From contig PBCD01000021.1 of assembly GCA_002717855.1 (NCBI GenBank), forward strand, positions 1 through 22,293: a stretch of 22,293 bases of DNA, given 5' to 3'. Numbering within the stretch: the stretch's first letter is position 1; the number at the start of each line of letters is the position of its first letter. This DNA is from Rickettsiales bacterium (GTDB lineage Bacteria > Pseudomonadota > Alphaproteobacteria > TMED127). Shown here in pieces: positions 16,374-22,293 of the stretch. The notes under the pieces were generated by a model. The model did not search any database. It saw only the letters and a program-made list of their open reading frames with translations, and was not told the origin of the DNA. The position numbers were made by a program, and so were the translations under genes.

Positions 16374-18200
16374 ATGATCTTCAAGAATACCAAAATTTTA
16401 TTAACTATTTTTCATGATTTTACAATTCTTTGTATATCATTTTTTCTTGCTTTATGGATTAGATTGGAAAATCAAAGCTTAGATTTTTTGGGATTTTTAT
16501 GGCCTTACATGATTCTTTTTGCAACCTTAAATTTTTTTCTTTTAAATAGATTTGGGTTATATCACGGAATATGGCGTTATGCTTCAATTCAAGAAATTTC
16601 TTCTATAACTAAAAGTTTATTTGCTTCAACACTATTTATATTAGCTGCTTTATTTCTTTCAATTAGACTTGAAAATATTCCTCGATCATTCCCTTTTTTA
16701 TTGTTTTTTGTTTCTTTTTTTGCGGTAGCATCCCCAAGATTCATATACAGAATTATTAAGGATAAAATTGGCGTTCATAAAGGTTCAAATAAGGTTCCTG
16801 TTATAGTTGTAGGTGAAGAAGATTCAGCTGAGTTGTTCATTAGAGCAGCAAATAGAGAAAAAAACTCGCCTTTTAAAGTTATTGCAATTCTAGGATCAAG
16901 GAACATGTCAATTGGAAGGAGAATTCATAACATACCTATCATTAGCACAATTAATTCATTGGATAAGTTAAAAAATATCTTGCAAAAAAAGAAACTTAGA
17001 CCTCAAAGAGTTATTATTGCTGATCATTTATTAAATTCTCAACAAGTTGAAGATTTATTCATTTTCTCAAAAAATAATGGTCTTGCTATTGGTCAATTGC
17101 CTCAAATTAACGATTTAAAAGAAACCTCTTTTAATAAATTTACTACAAAACCTATAGTTTTTGAAGATGTTCTTGGAAGATCGCAAAAAACTCATGACAT
17201 AAATAAATTGATAGAAATAAAAGATAAGGTTATTCTAGTTACTGGGGCAGGTGGTAGCATAGGCAGTGAATTATGCAGACAAATAATTAAATTTAAACCA
17301 CAAAAATTAATTATATATGAGCAAAATGAATACAATCTTTATAGAGTTTTAGAGGTATTAAAATCAGGGAATATAGTTTCAATTTTAGGTGATGTTAAAA
17401 ATAAAAAGAAAATGGAAAACACTATAAAAAAATATGAACCACAAATTGTATTTCATGCTGCAGCATTAAAACATATAACTTTTGTTGAAGATGATCCGCT
17501 CGAAGCATTAAAAAATAATTTTTTGTCAACAGTAGAATTATCTAATATCTGTAAAAAAAATAAGGTCTCAAAGATGATATTTATTTCAACAGATAAAGCA
17601 GTCAATCCAACAAATGTAATGGGAGCAAGTAAAAGATTATGTGAGAAATATATACAAATGATTAGCAAAAATTCTACGACAAATTTTAAAATTATACGAT
17701 TTGGAAATGTCCTTGGTTCTACAGGCTCTGTGATCCCTTTATTTGAGAAACAAATACAAAAAGGCGGGCCAATAACAATAACTCATCCAAAAGTAACGAG
17801 ATTTTTTATGACGATAAGAGAAGCAGTTGAACTAGTGCTCATTTCCTCTGTTATGAAGTCTAAAAGTAATGGTTCAATCAACATTCTTGAAATGGGAGAA
17901 CCAGTAAAAATTTTAGATCTTGCTGAGAAAATGATTAAACTTATTAACACCGATAAAAAAGAACATATAGAAATTAAATTCACACAATTAAGAAAAGGTG
18001 AAAAAATTCATGAAGAGTTATTTTACAAAAAAGAAAAGATAAAACAAACGTCAGAGGAGGGAATACTTGAGACTAATACTCTACTTTTTCCTTTAATTAA
18101 AAAAGATATTGATCTATTAATTACAAATATTAAAGACAATTTGACAGAAGATTCTGTTTCATTACTAAAAAAAAATCTTCCTGAATATATTGCTGAGTAA
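16374..18200 (+). CDS. WbpM/CapD-like UDP-GlcNAc 4,6-dehydratase, membrane-bound
   Basis: A 608-residue protein. The N-terminal third has four membrane helices (about 9-28, 40-60, 83-97, 107-123), then a nucleotide-binding-like domain (about 140-265), then a short-chain dehydrogenase/reductase domain (about 285-560). SDR motifs are VTGAGGSIGSEL (289-300), GDVKN, FHAAALKHITFVE (360-372) and STDKAVNPTNVMGASKR (405-421). The usual YxxxK is replaced by M416xxxK420, the form known from the large WbpM group. These enzymes turn UDP-GlcNAc into the 4-keto-6-deoxy intermediate for QuiNAc, FucNAc or bacillosamine. It follows the WecA-like gene by 2 nt and precedes purH by 2 nt. Confidence 0.92.
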   Translation: MIFKNTKILLTIFHDFTILCISFFLALWIRLENQSLDFLGFLWPYMILFATLNFFLLNRFGLYHGIWRYASIQEISSITKSLFASTLFILAALFLSIRLENIPRSFPFLLFFVSFFAVASPRFIYRIIKDKIGVHKGSNKVPVIVVGEEDSAELFIRAANREKNSPFKVIAILGSRNMSIGRRIHNIPIISTINSLDKLKNILQKKKLRPQRVIIADHLLNSQQVEDLFIFSKNNGLAIGQLPQINDLKETSFNKFTTKPIVFEDVLGRSQKTHDINKLIEIKDKVILVTGAGGSIGSELCRQIIKFKPQKLIIYEQNEYNLYRVLEVLKSGNIVSILGDVKNKKKMENTIKKYEPQIVFHAAALKHITFVEDDPLEALKNNFLSTVELSNICKKNKVSKMIFISTDKAVNPTNVMGASKRLCEKYIQMISKNSTTNFKIIRFGNVLGSTGSVIPLFEKQIQKGGPITITHPKVTRFFMTIREAVELVLISSVMKSKSNGSINILEMGEPVKILDLAEKMIKLINTDKKEHIEIKFTQLRKGEKIHEELFYKKEKIKQTSEEGILETNTLLFPLIKKDIDLLITNIKDNLTEDSVSLLKKNLPEYIAE

Positions 18201-18202
18201 TA

Positions 18203-19738
18203 ATGTTTAAAATAAAAAAAGCACTCATTTCTGTATATGACAAAACTAATCTAGATTTATTAGCACCTTTCTTTGAAAAGTATAAAATAAAAATTTATTC
18301 ATCTGGTGGTACTTCAGAATATTTAAATAAAATTAATTATAACTTAGATGTAACTGAAATATCAAATTTAACCGGTTTCCCAGAAATGCTCGATGGAAGG
18401 GTCAAAACTTTGCATCCTAAAGTTCACGGCGGGATACTTGCTAAGAAATCAAAAAGGCAACATATTAGTGATTGTAAAAAAAATAATATTGATTTCTTTG
18501 ATTTGGTAATCGTAAATTTATATCCCTTTGAAAAATCAATTAACAAAAATGAAAGTATTGAAAATTGTATTGAAAACATTGATATTGGAGGAGCAACATT
18601 AATTAGATCAGCGGCCAAAAATTTTGAACATGTTTTAGTTGTAGTTTCAAAATCACAAATAATTTCATTAACAAAAATTTTAAAAGAAAAAGAGGACATA
18701 AACCTCAAAATAAGAAAAAACTTTGCCCGAGAAGCATTTAGATATACAGCATACTATGAAAGTGTAATTTCAAACTGGTTTAACGAAGAAGATGATAGTT
18801 TTTTTCGTGATGATGCAGCATTACCCATGAAAAAAATTAGGAACCTTCGGTATGGAGAAAATCCACATCAAAAAGCTAGTATTTTTAAATTCGGCAAGAA
18901 TAATCTGAATCAATTGTCTGGGAAAGAAATGTCATTTAATAACATTAATGATATTGATATTGCTGTTTCTTTAGCTTTCGAACTTACTAAATCATCATGC
19001 GTAATTGTCAAACACGGAAATCCATGCGGAGTGGCAGTTAGCAACTCACAAGATAAAAGCTATAAATTAGCTTTTGATACTGATCCAGTCAGTGCTTTTG
19101 GTGGGATTGTTGCTTTCAATGAAACCTTAGATACAAAAACATCAAAGGAAATTTTAAAAAACTTTACAGAAATAGTAATTGCTCCGAAAATTAGCAAATC
19201 AGCAAGGAAAATCTTAATTAAAAAAAAAAATCTGATTCTTATAGAGTATAAAAAGAAAACAGAAAAAATAAAAAATTATGAAATAAAAACGTCTCAAAAT
19301 TTTTTAATGGTACAAGAGAGAAATACCAGAAAAATTTTGAAAACAGATCTAGCTTTTGTTACGAAAAAAAAACCAAACTCAAATGAAATAGAAGATATGC
19401 TCTTTGGTTCTTTAGTATGTAAATTCGTAAATTCAAATGCAGTGATTTTGGTAGAAAGAAAAAAAGTTTTAGGTATGGGAGTTGGACAAACTAATAGAAT
19501 TGAAGCCGCCAATCATGCAATTAAAAAAGGTCTTAAAAAAGTTAAAAATATAAAAAATGTAGTTCTTGTATCTGATGGCTTTTTTCCTTTTTCTGACATA
19601 ATTGATTTGTGCAAGAAAGTGTCTCTCGGATTGATTGTCCAACCGGGTGGTTCAATAAGAGACAAAGAAATAATTCAAAAAGCTAATAATGAAAAAATAA
19701 AGATGGTTTTCACAGGCATAAGAAACTTTAAGCACTAA
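18203..19738 (+). CDS. purH: bifunctional AICAR transformylase / IMP cyclohydrolase
   Basis: A 511-residue enzyme for the last two steps of IMP synthesis. The N-terminal cyclohydrolase domain shows ALISVYDKT (7-15), SSGGTSEYL (33-41), GFPEMLDGRVKTLHPKVHGGILA (58-80) and the NIDIGGATLIRSAAKN block (125-140). The transformylase domain shows RYGENPHQKA (216-225), the catalytic pair K270-H271 in VIVKHGNPCGVA (267-278), DPVSAFGG (294-301), and the C-terminal VQPGGSIRD. It is slightly shorter than usual (about 520-530), consistent with streamlining. An 11-base A run lies at 19220-19230. The stop end overlaps the convergent UMF1-type gene by 11 nt. Confidence 0.97.
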   Translation: MFKIKKALISVYDKTNLDLLAPFFEKYKIKIYSSGGTSEYLNKINYNLDVTEISNLTGFPEMLDGRVKTLHPKVHGGILAKKSKRQHISDCKKNNIDFFDLVIVNLYPFEKSINKNESIENCIENIDIGGATLIRSAAKNFEHVLVVVSKSQIISLTKILKEKEDINLKIRKNFAREAFRYTAYYESVISNWFNEEDDSFFRDDAALPMKKIRNLRYGENPHQKASIFKFGKNNLNQLSGKEMSFNNINDIDIAVSLAFELTKSSCVIVKHGNPCGVAVSNSQDKSYKLAFDTDPVSAFGGIVAFNETLDTKTSKEILKNFTEIVIAPKISKSARKILIKKKNLILIEYKKKTEKIKNYEIKTSQNFLMVQERNTRKILKTDLAFVTKKKPNSNEIEDMLFGSLVCKFVNSNAVILVERKKVLGMGVGQTNRIEAANHAIKKGLKKVKNIKNVVLVSDGFFPFSDIIDLCKKVSLGLIVQPGGSIRDKEIIQKANNEKIKMVFTGIRNFKH

Positions 19739-20933
19739 TCTTTTTTAAAAAAATTAAACCAATAAAAAAATAAATAGGAATTAACAAAAAACCTAATCTT
19801 AGAGAATCTGTTAAATGTATCAAGATACCAATAGAAAATGGTCCTAATATTGAGCAGATATTTCCAATAACGCAGTAAATTGAAAAATTACTAAATTGAT
19901 TAACTGATGATATATTTGTTGAAAGGAATGACCTACTTGAAGCTTGAATTGGACCGATAAAAAAGCCAATTAGAAGTGAAATTATCCAAAAAAAACTAAC
20001 TTTTTCAATTATTAATAGTGCTAAGGTTAATAAAGTTAGAGCAACAAGACACTTGTAAATATTTTTCTCAGATTTGATTTTCTTTTCAAAAAGTGCAAAT
20101 AGAGAACACCCTAATACACCAGAAAGATTAATTAAAACTCCTAAAATTAATATTTTCTCCTGCTTTAAGCCATAGATTGAACTAGCATAAAGACTCGCGA
20201 AAGCGAAAACTGAGATAATAGCATTGTTAAAAAAAAAATATGAAAAAATAAAATTTTTTATTTTTTTATTTAAAAAAAAACTAAAAATTTTTAAATCTTC
20301 GCTTATTTGCAAATATTTATTTTTCATAATGTTTAACAACGGGTAACAAAATAATATCACCCAGATGGCTATAAATGGACCGACAAAGTTAATTGAAAAT
20401 ATAAAAGGTAATAAATTTAAATTATTATTGAGCAACATTAAAAATACTGTCCCTAAAGCACACAGACCTCCAAAGTATCCAAAGGCCCAACCAATGTTTG
20501 ACGCACTCCCTTGATATTTTTTTTTGGCAACCATGTGTAGGGTTACATTATAAAATAAATTTAAAATCTCAAATGAGATAAATGAAATTAAAATAAAAAG
20601 TAACGGAAGTATTTGGTATTCTTTACTGTCGAAAAAGAATAACATACTGACACTTAGACATATCGTATAAAAAAAGAAAAAAAAATAATTTATTGATATT
20701 TTTTTTTTTAAATTAAATATTCTGTTATTTAAAAAAGTCATCAAAATAATTGCTGTGAATAAACTACTTAAAGAAATTGTAAATCCCCATTCAGATGCTC
20801 CTTTAATTTCATTAATGGCGATGTTATTTACATAAAAAGTCGCGTAAAAAAAGGTCAGGATAAGTGTAGGATATGCAGAAAGTCCAAAATCAAATAGATA
20901 CCAAAATTTTAATTCTTTATTTTTTATCTTCAT
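19728..20933 (-). CDS. UMF1-type MFS transporter
   Basis: A 401-residue integral membrane protein with about twelve predicted helices. The N-terminus WYLFDFGLSAYPTLILTFFYATFY (11-34) is the signature of the UMF1/Atg22-like MFS group (PF11700). GSASNIGWAFGYFGGLCALG (about 141-160) matches the conserved GxxSxxGxAxGYxGG region, and a third block, GFFIGPIQASSRSFLS, also fits. Family members in bacteria have unknown substrates. Its start overlaps the upstream DUF2798 gene by 17 nt, so the two are coupled. Several A or T runs of 9-11 bases occur within the gene (for example 20699-20709). Confidence 0.88.
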   Translation of the reverse strand: MKIKNKELKFWYLFDFGLSAYPTLILTFFYATFYVNNIAINEIKGASEWGFTISLSSLFTAIILMTFLNNRIFNLKKKISINYFFFFFYTICLSVSMLFFFDSKEYQILPLLFILISFISFEILNLFYNVTLHMVAKKKYQGSASNIGWAFGYFGGLCALGTVFLMLLNNNLNLLPFIFSINFVGPFIAIWVILFCYPLLNIMKNKYLQISEDLKIFSFFLNKKIKNFIFSYFFFNNAIISVFAFASLYASSIYGLKQEKILILGVLINLSGVLGCSLFALFEKKIKSEKNIYKCLVALTLLTLALLIIEKVSFFWIISLLIGFFIGPIQASSRSFLSTNISSVNQFSNFSIYCVIGNICSILGPFSIGILIHLTDSLRLGFLLIPIYFFIGLIFLKKISA

Positions 20934-21180
20934 TTTTAATAAAAAAAAGTGATAAAAATTTATTAATTAAAGGCACAAAAATTAGGATTAAAAAGAAAAC
21001 AATTGGCCATGATCTAATAAAAGAAGAAGCCCAAAGTTCAAAAAAATCTTGAGATATAATTCCAGTAAAGAATAAAGTTAGGCCAGAAACACACGAACTA
21101 GTAACAGATGACATTAAAATGGCAAAGATAAAAAGGTAATTTTTTTTTGAAATTTTTTTTTTATTTTTTAGTAAACTCAT
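20917..21180 (-). CDS. DUF2798 family small membrane protein
   Basis: An 87-residue protein with two membrane helices (about 14-38 and 56-78) and charged ends. LMSSVTSSCVSGLTLF (22-37), a short loop FFELWASSF (46-54), then RSWPIVFFLILIFVPLINKF (56-75) match the DUF2798 pattern (S-VSG-T, W...SWP, VxPLI). The function of the family is unknown. An AGG Shine-Dalgarno-like site lies 6 nt before the ATG. It overlaps the transporter gene downstream by 17 nt, which points to a joint role or simple compaction. Confidence 0.7.
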   Translation of the reverse strand: MSLLKNKKKISKKNYLFIFAILMSSVTSSCVSGLTLFFTGIISQDFFELWASSFIRSWPIVFFLILIFVPLINKFLSLFFIKNEDKK

Positions 21181-21207
21181 TTTTGACCTTTTTCTCTAAA
21201 ATTTTCT

Positions 21208-21639
21208 TTATTTTATAAGTAATATTGAATGAGTTATTCTTGTTAAAAAGTAAATTACATTCAAAGAAATTATGAACATCATAAATGATCTCAGTGTTTT
21301 ATCTAATCCATCTCCTAACCAACCAATAAATCGCCTTGAGTTTCCTATTTTGATAAATAGCTCAAAAATTATAATTAAAAAAAAAACTAAATTTAATAAT
21401 TCTAAACCAAGTACACCTTTTATCGATAAAAAAATAAAAGATGCAATTAAATAAGTAATAATAAAGATAGTATATGAGACAATTTTAATAAATTTTGACC
21501 TCTCATAAAAATTTATAATTTTAAATTCCATTATTTTAATATTAAATAACTTTGAAATTTCAATGGATAATACTAGAGTTATTAATTGAATAACAAGGCA
21601 ATAAAAAATATTGGTAACAATACTATTTTCTATTATCAT
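21208..21639 (-). CDS. hypothetical four-helix membrane protein
   Basis: A 143-residue protein I do not recognise. Four membrane helices are predicted (about 6-28, 51-71, 76-97, 117-139). The most distinctive segment is the loop between helices 3 and 4, GNSRRFIGWLGDGLDKTLRSF (99-119), rich in Gly, Arg and Asp, which looks conserved-like and could bind a lipid headgroup or partner (inference). Its start lies inside the upstream 104-residue gene (17 nt overlap), and its stop lies 27 nt before the DUF2798 start, so all four minus-strand genes may form one operon. Base use is like the surroundings, with no sign of transfer. Confidence 0.6.
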   Translation of the reverse strand: MIIENSIVTNIFYCLVIQLITLVLSIEISKLFNIKIMEFKIINFYERSKFIKIVSYTIFIITYLIASFIFLSIKGVLGLELLNLVFFLIIIFELFIKIGNSRRFIGWLGDGLDKTLRSFMMFIISLNVIYFLTRITHSILLIK

Positions 21640-21937
21640 CTTCTTTTTTCTTTGATTCTATTTTCTTTTTCATATCTTTAACAGTTAACTGAAAAAAAAA
21701 TGCAATAATCAAAATTGAAAATAAATAAAAAAGAATAAAAGGCAACGGATTTTCTATCACAGATTTATGCATTCTGTCTTGATTACATAAAAACTCTTGT
21801 TTATTCGTAAGCTTATCATCATTACAGAATTCAAAATTAAGATTAGTTTCCTCTGCTTTAAGAATATTAAAGAAAAAAAAAAATATGAAGATTAGATATT
21901 TTTTTTTTGTAAGTATAAATTCATAATTTTTCATCAT
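21623..21937 (-). CDS. hypothetical protein with signal peptide, paired cysteines and one membrane helix
   Basis: A 104-residue protein I do not recognise. A basic start and Phe-rich core (about 1-25) followed by LKA-EE suggests signal peptidase I cleavage after residue 28. The short mature part carries two cysteines (C38, C51) that could form a periplasmic disulfide. A membrane helix follows (about 66-84), then a strongly charged tail (85-104) that would be cytoplasmic. The Phe stretch is encoded by an 11-base homopolymer (21873-21883), with a second 10-base run at 21899-21908. The start may be the first or second of two adjacent ATGs. It heads the minus-strand operon downstream of the structured segment at 22079-22144. 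Confidence 0.5.
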   Translation of the reverse strand: MMKNYEFILTKKKYLIFIFFFFFNILKAEETNLNFEFCNDDKLTNKQEFLCNQDRMHKSVIENPLPFILFYLFSILIIAFFFQLTVKDMKKKIESKKKEDDNRK

Positions 21938-22078
21938 AACATTTTAAGCTTAACAAATAGATTAACTAAATTCATTAATTTTAAAAAAGAACATTTGGAG
22001 TTTTCAGGATTTAGTTTTCAATTAATTTTTTTTTAGCAATAAGTTAAAAAAGTAATTTGTATAAACTTGAAGAAGTTA

Positions 22079-22144
22079 GGTAAGAGATTATCCCTAGGGA
22101 GGAAAATATATCTCTTACCCCTTGTAAATATAATTAATAAGAGA
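22079..22144. repeat. competing inverted repeats with internal palindrome (possible RNA or operator element)
   Basis: GGTAAGAGAT (22079-22088) and ATCTCTTACC (22110-22119) form a perfect 10-bp inverted repeat. Its 21-base loop contains the perfect palindrome TCCCTAGGGA (22091-22100), G+C-rich in an AT-rich gap. A further TAAGAGA copy (22138-22144) can pair with the same middle arm (22111-22117), so two mutually exclusive hairpins are possible. No T tract follows on either strand, so a simple intrinsic terminator is unlikely. It lies in the largest gap of the window, between tRNA-Gly and a small membrane-protein operon. The function is unknown. Confidence 0.6.
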
Positions 22145-22201
22145 AAAAATCTTCATTTATTTGTGTTATATTTACTATTTATATAAAAAATAATTTTTAA
22201 C

Positions 22202-22276
22202 TGGAGCGGGAAACGAGATTCGAACTCGCGACCCTCACGTTGGCAACGTGATGCTCTACCACTGAGCTATTCCCGC
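22202..22276 (-). tRNA. tRNA-Gly (anticodon GCC)
   Basis: The minus strand folds into a full cloverleaf of 75 nt including an encoded CCA end. The acceptor stem is GCGGGAA/TTCCCGC (7 bp), the D stem GCTC/GAGC, the anticodon stem TCACG/CGTGA with loop TTGCCAA (anticodon GCC), and the T arm GCGAG-TTCGAAT-CTCGT with one G-T wobble. The discriminator base is T (U73), normal for bacterial tRNA-Gly. No variable-loop anomaly was seen. Confidence 0.98.
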
Positions 22277-22285
22277 ATATTGTTG

Positions 22286-22291
22286 AATATA
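22286..22291 (-). promoter_or_regulatory. candidate -10 element for tRNA-Gly
   Basis: TATATT on the minus strand lies 9 nt before the mature tRNA 5' end, which fits a start site near 22279 and a very short leader. The -35 element would lie outside the window. This is a weak call in AT-rich sequence. Confidence 0.3.
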
Positions 22292-22293
22292 CC

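Noticed and set aside
22079..22119. The 10-bp inverted repeat read as an intrinsic terminator of tRNA-Gly
   Set aside because: The loop is 21 bases and no T tract follows on either strand, so it does not fit a standard terminator. It is reported instead as an unexplained structure.

Overview
The window looks like a piece of a streamlined, very AT-rich alphaproteobacterial chromosome (G+C about 30%, judged by eye). Three gene neighbourhoods support this: heme genes hemC-hemD followed by a Mic60/mitofilin-like gene and a HemY-like gene; tsaD-gpsA-YciI divergent from hemC; and a DUF1674 (SdhAF4-like) gene next to rsmB, a heparinase II/III-like gene and purH. The tight packing, many start/stop overlaps, weak Shine-Dalgarno sites and AT content fit a marine SAR11-like or similar free-living lineage. 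The exact clade cannot be fixed from the sequence alone. No gap without a gene exceeds 300 bases; the largest is 264 bases (21938-22201). No CRISPR array, insertion sequence, phage gene or rRNA was seen.

Layout. (1) 1-2129: an envelope glycolipid group, with a GT39/ArnT-like sugar transferase running off the left edge (minus strand), divergent from a GT2 polyprenyl-phosphate sugar synthase and a small LAB_N membrane protein. (2) 2131-2733: an AlkA-like DNA glycosylase. (3) 2730-6659, minus strand: hemC, hemD, Mic60-like and HemY-like, a tetrapyrrole and membrane-organisation operon. (4) 6725-10962, plus strand: tsaD (tRNA t6A), gpsA (phospholipid precursor), YciI-like and acs (acetate activation). 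(5) 10959-11090, minus strand: a 43-residue SdhAF4-like gene. (6) 11142-14040: rsmB and a heparinase II/III-like gene. (7) 14043-18200: three surface-polysaccharide genes, namely a nucleotide-sugar dehydrogenase (minus strand), a WecA/WbpL-like initiating transferase and a WbpM/CapD-like 4,6-dehydratase. They lie between the heparinase-like gene and purH. (8) 18203-19738: purH. (9) 19728-21937, minus strand: a UMF1-type MFS transporter, a DUF2798 protein and two unrecognised small membrane proteins in an overlapping series. (10) A structured noncoding segment at 22079-22144 and tRNA-Gly(GCC) on the minus strand.

How the genes work together. Two modules serve the cell surface. The left one probably makes a polyprenyl-phosphate sugar and transfers it to lipid A or core. 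The middle one makes UDP-amino-sugar derivatives and starts an undecaprenyl-linked O-antigen or capsule chain. The rest is core metabolism and information processing. The least explained parts are the small membrane-protein operon at 20917-21937, the competing inverted repeats upstream of it, and the heparinase-like gene without an export signal. I found no convincing wholly new system. The best candidates for new biology are the repeat structure at 22079-22144 and the two unknown membrane genes it may lead into.
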